Below are positions 29,758-38,846 of a DNA stretch of 64,000 nucleotides, in pieces. Each line of letters begins with the position of its first letter. Position 1 is the stretch's first letter. The position numbers and the translations under genes were made by a program. The stretch is taken from positions 141,780-205,779 of the forward strand of contig NZ_LQPG01000018.1 of NCBI RefSeq assembly GCF_002102265.1, given 5' to 3'. This DNA comes from Mycolicibacter longobardus. Its GTDB lineage: Bacteria; Actinomycetota; Actinomycetes; Mycobacteriales; Mycobacteriaceae. The notes beneath the pieces were generated by a model. That model saw nothing but the letters and a program-made list of their open reading frames with translations. It ran no database searches and was not told where the DNA came from.

Positions 29758-29852
29758 ATCTCGTCGGTGATCAGCCGATACAGCGTGTACAGCGCGAACC
29801 AGGTGATCAGGCCAGTCGCCGCCACCAGCATCAACTCGAAGAACAGCACCAC
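29754..29852 (-). CDS. Small single-pass membrane protein (32 aa)
   Basis: The ORF starts with GTG at 29852 (or GTG at 29849) and encodes 32 residues. Its core [20 protein letters not shown] is a clear transmembrane segment, followed by YRLITDEM. Its TGA stop lies within the GTGA that starts the nitrobindin-like gene, which is the kind of coupling seen between real genes. It lies 34 bp after the sseC stop on the same strand. I do not recognise a family. Confidence 0.6.
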   Translation of the reverse strand: MVLFFELMLVAATGLITWFALYTLYRLITDEM

Positions 29853-29886
29853 GGCGATAAGCCTAGCGGAGTCTTCCTTGGGCCCG

Positions 29887-30189
29887 TCAGGCGACTTTGA
29901 TGTCGACCTCGTGGATGCCCGCCCCGGAAGGCGTCACCACGGCGTCGCCGTTGCCGGCCGACGACAGCGCCCGCACCGTCCAGGAACCCGGAGCGGCGAA
30001 GAACCGGAAGTCGCCGGTGGCCGACGCGACGACCTCGGCGGTGAACTCCTCAGAGGAGTCCAGCAGCCGCACGAAGGCGCCGCCGACGGTCGCGCCGGAG
30101 CTGTCCACCACCCGGCCGGTGATCACCGTCTCCTTCTCGAGGTCGACGTTGGCCGGCAAGGCGAGTCCTTGTTTGGGTCCAGAGCACAT
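29887..30189 (-). CDS. sseC: DUF1416 protein SseC
   Basis: A 100-residue protein matching mycobacterial SseC, which always accompanies the CysA-type thiosulfate sulfurtransferase. It has the N-terminal MCSGPKQGLALPANVDLEKE and a carboxypeptidase-regulatory-like beta-sandwich pattern (ITGRVVDSSGATVGGAFVRL, GDFRFFAAPGSWTVRAL). One base separates its start from the cysA stop, so it is co-translated with the sulfurtransferase. The function is unknown; the conserved Cys2 near the N-terminus might carry sulfur (inference). Confidence 0.92.
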   Translation of the reverse strand: MCSGPKQGLALPANVDLEKETVITGRVVDSSGATVGGAFVRLLDSSEEFTAEVVASATGDFRFFAAPGSWTVRALSSAGNGDAVVTPSGAGIHEVDIKVA

Positions 30190-30190
30190 A

Positions 30191-31024
30191 TCAGCTTCCC
30201 AATTCGATCGGGGCGCCCACCAGGGAGCCGTATTCCATCCAACTACCGTCGTAGTTCTTCACGTTGCGGTGTCCGAGCAGCTCGCGCAGCACGAACCAGG
30301 TGTGCGACGAGCGCTCACCGATCCGGCAGTAGGCGATGGTCTCCTTGTGACCATCCAGACCGGCGTCGGCGTAGAGCTTGGCCAGCTCCTCGTCGGACTT
30401 GAAGGTGCCGTCCTCGTTGGCCGCGCGGCTCCACGGCACGTTGATCGCGCTCGGGATGTGGCCGCGCTGCTGGCTCTGCTCCTGGGGCAGGTGCGCCGGG
30501 GCCAGGATCTTGCCGGAGAACTCCTCGGGGGAGCGCACATCGACGAGGTTCTTGGTGTTGATCGCGGCGATCACCTCGTCGCGGTGGGCCCGCAGTGACT
30601 CGTCCAGTGGCTTGGCGCTGTATGAGGTGGCGGGGCGGCTGACCGGCTCGGTCGACAGCGGACGCCCGTCGAGCTCCCACTTCTTGCGACCGCCGTCGAG
30701 CAACTTGACGTGCTCGTGACCGTAGAGCTTGAAGTACCAGTAGGCGAACGCGGCGAACCAGTTGTTGTTGCCGCCGTAGAGGATCACGGTGTCGTCATTG
30801 GCGACGCCACGCTCGGAGAGCAGCTTGGAAAACGCCGCGGCGTCGATGACGTCGCGGCGAAGCCCGTCCTGCAGATCTTTGCGCCAGTCCAGCCGGATCG
30901 CGCCCGGGATGTGGTTGATGTCGTAGATGCTGGTGTCCTCGTCGACCTCGACGAAGACGGTGTTGGGCGCATCGAGATTGCTCTCAGCCCAGTCGGTGGA
31001 GACCAGGACATCCGAGCGTGCCAT
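30191..31024 (-). CDS. cysA: Thiosulfate sulfurtransferase (rhodanese, CysA2/CysA3 type)
   Basis: A tandem-rhodanese enzyme of 277 residues that transfers sulfane sulfur. The first, inactive domain contains DINHIPGAIRLDW; the second has LVDVRSPEEFSG and the active loop YCRIGERSSHTWFVL with the catalytic Cys. It sits in the unit DUF4395-cysA-sseC, which follows a polycysteine leader peptide, pointing to regulation by cysteine supply. The numbering cysA2 or cysA3 cannot be decided here. Confidence 0.95.
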   Translation of the reverse strand: MARSDVLVSTDWAESNLDAPNTVFVEVDEDTSIYDINHIPGAIRLDWRKDLQDGLRRDVIDAAAFSKLLSERGVANDDTVILYGGNNNWFAAFAYWYFKLYGHEHVKLLDGGRKKWELDGRPLSTEPVSRPATSYSAKPLDESLRAHRDEVIAAINTKNLVDVRSPEEFSGKILAPAHLPQEQSQQRGHIPSAINVPWSRAANEDGTFKSDEELAKLYADAGLDGHKETIAYCRIGERSSHTWFVLRELLGHRNVKNYDGSWMEYGSLVGAPIELGS

Positions 31025-31063
31025 GGTGAGGATCCTTTCCTGAGTCGAGGAGAAGCGCTGTGG

Positions 31064-31516
31064 TCACGCCGTTTTCGGCCGCAGACGCACGACGAGCGGG
31101 TAGAGCTGGCAGCCCAGGCAGATGCCGAAGGCCGCGTTGAGGAAGGCTGCGGCCAGGGCGAAGGCGGTCGCGATCACGCCGACGAGCGGCGCAACGGCGA
31201 AACCGGCGAGCCCGATCACGGCGAATACCAGGCCGACGAGCTGGGCGAAGCGCAGCGGAGCCACTGGCTCACGCTCGGTGACCGGCGCCAGCCGTGGCGC
31301 CACCAGCCGGGCGAACAGCACGCCATAGGGGTGGCGGCGGGGGCCCAGCGCCGCGCCGATCGCGAACACGACGGACTGGGCGGCCAGCAGGACCGCCGCG
31401 GCGATCGGACTGAACTGGTAGATCAGCAGGACCGCAACCAGCACTGCGGTGGTGACCCATGCGGCGAACCGGGGACCCCGGACGTCTACGTGTGTGGTGT
31501 CGGTGTTCGACATCAT
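31064..31516 (-). CDS. DUF4395 integral membrane protein
   Basis: A 150-residue membrane protein with about four hydrophobic segments (WVTTAVLVAVLLIYQF, AVLLAAQSVVFAIGAAL, LVGLVFAVIGLAGFAV, and a C-terminal AALNAAFGICLGCQLYPL-like segment). The CLGC motif at the end of the last helix is a thiol pair that suits sulfur metabolism. It is first in the operon with cysA and sseC. ATG codons at 31516 and 31513 are both possible; AGGAG lies just upstream. Confidence 0.85.
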   Translation of the reverse strand: MMSNTDTTHVDVRGPRFAAWVTTAVLVAVLLIYQFSPIAAAVLLAAQSVVFAIGAALGPRRHPYGVLFARLVAPRLAPVTEREPVAPLRFAQLVGLVFAVIGLAGFAVAPLVGVIATAFALAAAFLNAAFGICLGCQLYPLVVRLRPKTA

Positions 31517-31600
31517 GCTCCTGGCTGTCGTTGGCGAATGGCTGGTGGAGATATGCCACGGATTACCGGGCGGCTCCGAGCGACGCGAAAAAGCGGCGAC

Positions 31601-31690
31601 TCAGCGACAACGACAACAACAGCAGCCCGCGGTGCGGCACAGGTCGACTGTGCGGCGCTTGGTGAGCACAAGCTCAAGGCGGGCGAACAC
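31601..31690 (-). CDS. Polycysteine leader ORF (cysteine-responsive attenuator)
   Basis: A short ORF ending GCCCCRCR. From GTG 31669 it reads MLTKRRTVDLCRTAG followed by CCCCRCR (22 residues); from GTG 31690 it has 29 residues. The run of Cys codons (TGC TGT TGT TGT CGT TGT) lies upstream of the DUF4395-cysA-sseC operon. In M. smegmatis, leaderless polycysteine ORFs upstream of the same three-gene operon are reported to attenuate its expression according to cysteine supply (Ms5788A; recalled from literature). A TACGCT -10 box 7 nt before GTG 31690 fits a leaderless start there. Confidence 0.8.
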   Translation of the reverse strand: MFARLELVLTKRRTVDLCRTAGCCCCRCR

Positions 31691-31697
31691 GACGTAC

Positions 31698-31703
31698 AGC
31701 GTA
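31698..31703 (-). promoter_or_regulatory. Candidate -10 box for the leaderless polycysteine ORF
   Basis: On the minus strand TACGCT is followed by 7 nt (gtacgtc) and GTG at 31690, the spacing expected when the transcript begins at or next to the start codon. It lies in the gap after the thiX stop. No strong -35 element is seen. Confidence 0.45.
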
Positions 31704-31719
31704 CCCAATGGTGGGTCGA

Positions 31720-32154
31720 TCAGGCCAACAGTGGCTCCAGCGCCGATCGCAGGTCCGAGGCCGTCGGAACACCGGCGGCCCGGTACCGCTGCCGGCCGTC
31801 GGCATCGAAGATCACCGTGGTGGGCAGCGACAGGACCGAGAATCTGCGTGCCGCATCGGGATTGGCATCGATGTCGATTTCGTGATGCGCGACACCGCCG
31901 AGGTCGTCGCAGACTTTCTCCACCACCCGGCGCACCCCGGCGCACGGCCCGCACCACGGGGCGGAGAAATGCACCACCGCCGGGCCGCCGGGCTGCAATC
32001 CCAGAAAGGCGGCGTCCGCATCGGAGACGGACTGCTCGGCCCCGGAGTCCGGCCCGAGCTGGGGCAACGCCCGCAGCACCCCCGCTCGCCGGTTCAGCCA
32101 CCATCCGATGACCCCGGCAAGGGCCAGGCCGGCGACGATCGCGACGATGCTCAT
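31720..32154 (-). CDS. thiX: Membrane-anchored thioredoxin-like protein ThiX
   Basis: A 144-residue protein with an N-terminal hydrophobic anchor ([20 protein letters not shown]) and a thioredoxin fold with the active site [11 protein letters not shown] and the cis-proline region [11 protein letters not shown]. It is placed outside the membrane or at its face as a disulfide oxidoreductase, by topology inference. It overlaps the lmeA stop by 4 bp and precedes the sulfur operon, as Rv0816c does. Confidence 0.9.
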   Translation of the reverse strand: MSIVAIVAGLALAGVIGWWLNRRAGVLRALPQLGPDSGAEQSVSDADAAFLGLQPGGPAVVHFSAPWCGPCAGVRRVVEKVCDDLGGVAHHEIDIDANPDAARRFSVLSLPTTVIFDADGRQRYRAAGVPTASDLRSALEPLLA

Positions 32155-32942
32155 CGCTGGCGGAACTCCGGCAGGGTCACCGTCCTGTCGGCCGCGATGC
32201 CCTCGATGATCACATCGGAGCCGCGAGCGCCCTGGCTGGTCGGGAGCAGCCCGAACGGCAGCCGCTGCTGGGGCAGACTGCCGCGGAACGCCGTGAGCAC
32301 CGCGGCGCGCTGCTCGTCGGGAACGTCTTGGTCGGCGGTGTCGGGACCGGTGAGCACCCCGGTCGGAGTGATGACCAGGGTGCTGCGGTCCGCGCCGCCG
32401 ATCGACAGGTCCACCGCCACGCTGACCCGCTTGCCGAATCCCGCCGGCGTGCCGGTGAACACCAGCCCGTGGCTGCTGGAGATCCCCGACTCGGTGGTGC
32501 CGCCGGTGGCGTCATTGGTCTCAGCCGGCGGCGCCTCCACCATCAGGTCGCGGATACCGAGGTAGCGGCCCAGATACACCGAGCCGATGATGATCCGGCT
32601 CTCCAGTTTGGCGACCGGGATCCTGGCGCCCGGCCGAAAACGCCAGGTCGCGTCGGTGAGGTCAACCGAATGCATGGTGGCCTCCAGCATCGCCTTGCCG
32701 ATCATCGGCTGCTCGACGGCGGGGGCTTTGATCTCCACTTCCTCGTAGCGATCGCGCTGGGCCTGCGGGATGAACGGGAAGCCCAGGATCGCCACGAACG
32801 GGTCCGATCCGAGGTCAGTGGCCCGGCGCACCGCCCGCGAGAGTTGGTATTCGGCATAGACGCTGGTCCCGAAATCGGCTCCGGCGGCCACGACGATCAG
32901 GGCCACGATCGCGGCCGAAAAACCGATAAGCAACCTGCGCAC
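32151..32942 (-). CDS. lmeA: LmeA-like phospholipid-binding envelope protein (DUF2993)
   Basis: A 263-residue exported protein with an N-terminal signal/anchor ([19 protein letters not shown]) and a DUF2993 lipid-binding domain: [28 protein letters not shown] and [18 protein letters not shown]. LmeA in mycobacteria is needed for full mannan elongation of lipomannan (family knowledge, Rv0817c/MSMEG_5785). It is divergent from glnR and is followed by thiX with a 4-bp overlap. Confidence 0.85.
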   Translation of the reverse strand: MRRLLIGFSAAIVALIVVAAGADFGTSVYAEYQLSRAVRRATDLGSDPFVAILGFPFIPQAQRDRYEEVEIKAPAVEQPMIGKAMLEATMHSVDLTDATWRFRPGARIPVAKLESRIIIGSVYLGRYLGIRDLMVEAPPAETNDATGGTTESGISSSHGLVFTGTPAGFGKRVSVAVDLSIGGADRSTLVITPTGVLTGPDTADQDVPDEQRAAVLTAFRGSLPQQRLPFGLLPTSQGARGSDVIIEGIAADRTVTLPEFRQR

Positions 32943-32999
32943 CCGGTCATTCTGGCAGGTCGCACGCTATCGTTAGATCACCTGGGACGGAGGGCCTCG

Positions 33000-34801
<1,802 letters not shown>

Positions 34802-34815
34802 CCGACGCGGAATCT

Positions 34816-34837
34816 ATTCACCGCCCGTTCATCTGCC
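34816..34837 (+). promoter_or_regulatory. Pho-box-like direct repeat upstream of pstS
   Basis: Two adjacent 11-bp units, ATTCACCGCCC (34816-34826) and GTTCATCTGCC (34827-34837), fit the actinobacterial PHO-box pattern (GTTCACC plus 4). They lie 74 bp before the pstS start, where a SenX3-RegX3 site is expected. Pattern match only. Confidence 0.55.
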
Positions 34838-34910
34838 ATGCGGCTGCCATCCATGAGTGCCGCATACGTTCCCGGAGAGATTTGAACGCCGAGCGAGAAA
34901 GCGAGGAGCG

Positions 34911-36035
34911 ATGAAACCCACGACGGCGGGTCTTGCACTGATGGCGGCCACGGTGACCGGTCTGGCGCTCAGCGGATGCGGCAGCGACGACAACACCGCG
35001 GGCTCGGCAGGGACCGGCACCACCGCGGGCACATCGCAATCCGCCGCGTGTGGTGGCAAGAACACGCTGACCGCCGAGGGGTCGACAGCTCAGCAGAACG
35101 CGATCGCGGTGTTCAACCAGGTGTGGGGCAAGGAGTGCTCGGGCAAGAACCTGTCCTACAACCCGACCGGATCGGGCGCGGGCCGCGAACAGTTCATCGC
35201 CGGGCACGTCGATATCGCCGGATCGGACTCGCCGTTGAGCGACACCCAGGTCGCAGAGGCGGCCGACCGGTGCGGCGGCGGCGACAACCCGGCGTGGCAT
35301 CTGCCGCTGGTGTTCGGCCCGGTCAGCATCGCCTACCACCTCGACGGGGTGGAGCACTTGGTGCTCAACGGCGACGTGCTGGCCCGGATCTTCAGCGGCG
35401 CCATCACCAGCTGGGACGACCCCGCGCTGGTTGCCCTCAACCCCGGCGCGAACCTGCCGGCGATCGCCATCACACCGATCTACCGATCGGACTCCTCGGG
35501 CACCACCGACAACTTCCAGAAGTACCTCAGCGCAGCGGCTCCGCAGACCTGGACCAAGGGCGAGGGCAGCGAATTCCAGGGCGGTGTCGGTGAAGGCGCG
35601 CAGAAGTCGGCCGGAGTGGTCCAGGCGGTGCAGAGCACGCCGGGTGCCGTCGGCTACGTCGAGAAGGGCTTCGCCGACCAGGCCAATCTGCGGTCGGCGT
35701 TGATCGACTCGGGCGCCGGAGCGGTCGCCGCGACCGATGAGACGGCCGGCGCCGCGATCCAGTCGGCCGGATTCGTATCCGAGGACAGCAACGACATGCG
35801 GCTGGATCTGAGGTCGCTCTACGGCACGAAGCAGCCCGCCGCCTACCCGCTAGTCTTGGTGACCTATGAGATCGTCTGCTCCAAAGGCTACGACCCCGAC
35901 ACATCGGCGGCGGTGAAGTCCTTCCTGCGGACGGCCTCGGGCAGCGGCCAGAACGAGTTGTCGGGCGCGGGATACGTTCGGCTGCCGGATCAGTTGAAAC
36001 GGCGCTTGAGTGCCGCCATCGACGCGATCCAGTAG
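34911..36035 (+). CDS. pstS: Phosphate ABC transporter substrate-binding lipoprotein PstS
   Basis: High-affinity phosphate binding lipoprotein of 374 residues. The signal peptide ends in a lipobox LALSGC with the lipidated Cys23. The phosphate-binding segments include LTAEGSTAQQNA, GSGAGREQFI, DIAGSDSPLS and YRSDSSGTTDNFQKYLS. The ATG has a GCGAGGAGCG ribosome-binding site. It heads pstSCAB, linked to mshD upstream and under a Pho-box-like repeat. Confidence 0.96.
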   Translation: MKPTTAGLALMAATVTGLALSGCGSDDNTAGSAGTGTTAGTSQSAACGGKNTLTAEGSTAQQNAIAVFNQVWGKECSGKNLSYNPTGSGAGREQFIAGHVDIAGSDSPLSDTQVAEAADRCGGGDNPAWHLPLVFGPVSIAYHLDGVEHLVLNGDVLARIFSGAITSWDDPALVALNPGANLPAIAITPIYRSDSSGTTDNFQKYLSAAAPQTWTKGEGSEFQGGVGEGAQKSAGVVQAVQSTPGAVGYVEKGFADQANLRSALIDSGAGAVAATDETAGAAIQSAGFVSEDSNDMRLDLRSLYGTKQPAAYPLVLVTYEIVCSKGYDPDTSAAVKSFLRTASGSGQNELSGAGYVRLPDQLKRRLSAAIDAIQ

Positions 36036-36060
36036 CCGCCGTGCCGCAAGCGATGAGGGG

Positions 36061-37053
36061 GTGTCTATCGTCGCCGGATCGTCTGGTGCTCCGTCGTCGA
36101 TGACCCTGACGGCGGTGCGTTCCGCCGGAAGCCGTATCCAAGACCGGGTATTCCGCTTGGTGGCAGAAGCCTCCGGTGTGTTGATCATCGTGTTGATCAC
36201 CGCTGTCGGTGGCTTCCTGCTGCTGCGCGCGATACCGGCGTTGCGGCGCAACCGGGAGAACTTCTTCACCTTCGGCGGTAACTGGGTCACCACCGACACC
36301 TCGGCGATGCATTTCGGTATCGCCGAGATGCTGCAGGTGACGGTTTTCGTCTCGGTGTTCGCCCTGTTGCTGGCCATGCCGGTGGCCTTGGGTGTGGCGG
36401 TCTATCTCGCCGAATACGCGCCCCGGCGGCTGGTCGGGCCGCTGGGCTACATGGTCGAACTCCTCGCCGCCGTGCCGTCGATCATCTACGGGGCGTGGGG
36501 TTTGTACGTGCTGGCCCCTCAGCTGCGCAGCACCGCGCTGTGGCTCAACGAAAATCTCGGTGGGTTCTTCTTGTTCGCGACGGGCAATGCCTCGGTCGCC
36601 GGCGGCGGGACCATCTTCACCGGCGGGATCGTGCTGGCGGTGATGATCCTGCCGATCATCACCGCGGTCACCCGCGAGGTGCTGGCCCAGACACCGCGCG
36701 GGCAGATCGAGGCTGCGCTGGCGTTGGGGGCGACCCGCTGGGAGGTGGTCAAGATGGTGGTGCTGCCGTTCGGCCGCTCCGGGTACATCAGCGCCGCGAT
36801 GCTGGGATTGGGCCGCGCGCTCGGTGAGACGGTTGCGCTGCTGATCATTCTGCGGTCCACCCAGAAGGCGTTCAATTGGTCGCTGTTCGACGGCGGTTCC
36901 ACCTTCGCCACCAAGATCGCCGCCACCGCATCGGAGTTCAACGACCAGTACAAGGCAGGCGCCTACATCGCGGCCGGGCTGGTGTTGTTCGTGCTGACGC
37001 TGGTGGTCAACGCGCTGGCGCGCGCCGCCATCACCCAGAAGGTTCACTCATGA
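36061..37053 (+). CDS. pstC: Phosphate ABC transporter permease PstC
   Basis: Inner-membrane permease with six transmembrane segments in the binding-protein-dependent permease fold; the EAA loop is seen in AALALGATRWEVVKMVVLP. Other signatures are AVPSIIYGAWGLYVL and GLGRALGETVALLIILRS. The start is uncertain: GTG 36061 gives 330 residues, ATG 36100 is an alternative, and an upstream GTG at 36010 would overlap pstS. The stop overlaps pstA by 4 bp. Confidence 0.93.
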   Translation: MSIVAGSSGAPSSMTLTAVRSAGSRIQDRVFRLVAEASGVLIIVLITAVGGFLLLRAIPALRRNRENFFTFGGNWVTTDTSAMHFGIAEMLQVTVFVSVFALLLAMPVALGVAVYLAEYAPRRLVGPLGYMVELLAAVPSIIYGAWGLYVLAPQLRSTALWLNENLGGFFLFATGNASVAGGGTIFTGGIVLAVMILPIITAVTREVLAQTPRGQIEAALALGATRWEVVKMVVLPFGRSGYISAAMLGLGRALGETVALLIILRSTQKAFNWSLFDGGSTFATKIAATASEFNDQYKAGAYIAAGLVLFVLTLVVNALARAAITQKVHS

Positions 37054-37964
37054 CCTCGCTGCTGGACCGGCCCGTCAAGCCCCGCACGTTCGCGGCGGTC
37101 AGCCTGCGGCGTCGAGTCGCCGATTCGATTGCGACAGTGCTGGTCACCCTCGCGATGGTGGTGGCGTTGGTCCCGCTGGTGTGGGTGATGTACTCGGTGA
37201 TCGAGCATGGGTTCGCCGTGGTCAGTTCCAGCGATTGGTGGACGCACTCGCAGGCCGGCATGACGGCGTTCGTGTCCGGGGGCGGCGCGTACCACGCGAT
37301 CGTCGGGACGCTGTTGCAGGGACTGGTGTGCGCGGCGATCTCGATACCGGTCGGGATCTTCGTGGCGATCTACCTGGTCGAGTACGGCGCCGGCACCCGA
37401 CTGGGCAAGCTCGCGACCTTCATGGTCGACATCCTGACCGGCGTGCCGTCGATCGTCGCGGCACTGTTCGTCTACGCGCTGTGGGTCGCCACCTTGGGAT
37501 TCCAGCGTTCCGGTTTCGCGGTGTCGCTGTCGCTGGTGCTGCTGATGGTGCCGGTGATCGTGCGGGCGACCGAGGAGATGCTCCGGATCATTCCGATGGA
37601 CCTGCGAGAAGCCAGCTACGCGTTGGGCGCACCGAAGTGGAAGACCATCACCAGCATCGTGATTCCGACCGCGTTGTCGGGCATCATCACCGGGATCCTG
37701 CTGGCGCTGGCCCGGGTGATGGGAGAGACCGCGCCGCTGCTGATCCTGGTCGGCTATTCGCAGGCGATCAACTTCGACATGTTCCAGGGCTTCATGGGGT
37801 CGTTGCCGGGAATGATGTATGACCAGACGTCGGCGGGCGCGGGTACCAGCGCAGTTCCCACCGATCGTCTCTGGGGCGCCGCGCTGACGCTGATCGTCTT
37901 GATCGCGATACTCAACGTCGCGGCCAGGTTCGGGGCACGCCTCTTCGCGCCCAAGAAGTTCTGA
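37050..37964 (+). CDS. pstA: Phosphate ABC transporter permease PstA
   Basis: A 304-residue permease partner of PstC. It has an N-terminal cytosolic stretch, six membrane helices, GILTGVPSIVAALFV-like DILTGVPSIVAALF, the EAA loop REASYALGAPKWKTI, and LARVMGETAPLLILVGY. The ATG is the base of the ATGA overlap with pstC. It is followed after 50 bp by pstB, preceded by AAGGAGAG. Confidence 0.95.
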   Translation: MTSLLDRPVKPRTFAAVSLRRRVADSIATVLVTLAMVVALVPLVWVMYSVIEHGFAVVSSSDWWTHSQAGMTAFVSGGGAYHAIVGTLLQGLVCAAISIPVGIFVAIYLVEYGAGTRLGKLATFMVDILTGVPSIVAALFVYALWVATLGFQRSGFAVSLSLVLLMVPVIVRATEEMLRIIPMDLREASYALGAPKWKTITSIVIPTALSGIITGILLALARVMGETAPLLILVGYSQAINFDMFQGFMGSLPGMMYDQTSAGAGTSAVPTDRLWGAALTLIVLIAILNVAARFGARLFAPKKF

Positions 37965-38014
37965 TGTCTCGGCAATCCAGCGCGTAGCGGTGGGTCAAGA
38001 AGGAGAGCTGCACG

Positions 38015-38791
38015 GTGGCTAAAAGGTTGGACCTGACCGACCTCAACATCTATTACGGGTCTTTTCACGCCGTCGCCGACGTGACGCTGTCGGTCGCTCC
38101 CCGCAGCGTGACCGCGTTCATCGGGCCGTCCGGATGCGGCAAGTCGACCGTGTTGCGCACCCTCAATCGGATGCACGAGATCACCCCGGGGGCCTGGATC
38201 GAGGGCTCGGTGCTGCTCGACGGCGAGAACATCTACCGCCCCGGGATCGACCCGGTGGGGGTGCGCAAGGCTGTCGGCATGGTGTTTCAGCGCCCAAATC
38301 CTTTCCCCACCATGTCGATTCGCGACAACGTGATAGCCGGGCTCAAACTGCAGGGTATCCGCAACCGCAAGATGCTGGATGAGACCGTCGAGTTCTCACT
38401 GCGCGGGGCCAACCTGTGGAACGAGGTCAAGGACCGGCTGGACAGACCCGGTGGGGGCCTGTCGGGTGGGCAGCAGCAGCGGCTGTGTATCGCTCGGGCG
38501 ATCGCGGTGCAACCCGACGTGCTGTTGATGGACGAACCCTGTTCCGCGCTGGACCCGATCTCGACGATGGCCATCGAAGAGCTGATCGCCCAGCTCAAAC
38601 AGGACTACACGATCGTGATCGTCACCCACAACATGCAGCAGGCGGCGCGGGTGAGTGACCAGACGGCGTTCTTCAACCTGGCCGACGTCGGCAAGCCGGG
38701 CCGCCTGATCGAGATCGACGGGACCGAGAAGATCTTCTCCAACCCGAGTCTCAAGGAAACCGAGGACTACATCTCCGGGCGCTTCGGCTAG
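38015..38791 (+). CDS. pstB: Phosphate ABC transporter ATP-binding protein PstB (PhoT-like)
   Basis: ATPase of the phosphate importer, 258 residues. Walker [11 protein letters not shown]-loop [12 protein letters not shown], signature LSGGQQQRL, Walker [14 protein letters not shown] and the switch His in VTHNMQQA are all intact. The GTG start follows AAGGAGAG. In M. tuberculosis the corresponding phoT stands alone beside mshD; here the whole pstSCAB operon is present. Confidence 0.97.
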   Translation: MAKRLDLTDLNIYYGSFHAVADVTLSVAPRSVTAFIGPSGCGKSTVLRTLNRMHEITPGAWIEGSVLLDGENIYRPGIDPVGVRKAVGMVFQRPNPFPTMSIRDNVIAGLKLQGIRNRKMLDETVEFSLRGANLWNEVKDRLDRPGGGLSGGQQQRLCIARAIAVQPDVLLMDEPCSALDPISTMAIEELIAQLKQDYTIVIVTHNMQQAARVSDQTAFFNLADVGKPGRLIEIDGTEKIFSNPSLKETEDYISGRFG

Positions 38792-38809
38792 CTGCCACGG
38801 GCCAGCGGA

Positions 38810-38839
38810 TTGGTCGAGTGGCCGCGGCGCGCCTATCCT
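38810..38839 (+). promoter_or_regulatory. Candidate promoter for leaderless hrpA transcript
   Basis: TTGGTC (38810-38815), 18 bp, TATCCT (38834-38839), then 7 nt to the GTG start at 38847. This spacing puts the transcript start at or near the start codon, and there is no clear ribosome-binding site beyond GCCGGA. Confidence 0.5.
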
Positions 38840-38846
38840 TGCCGGA

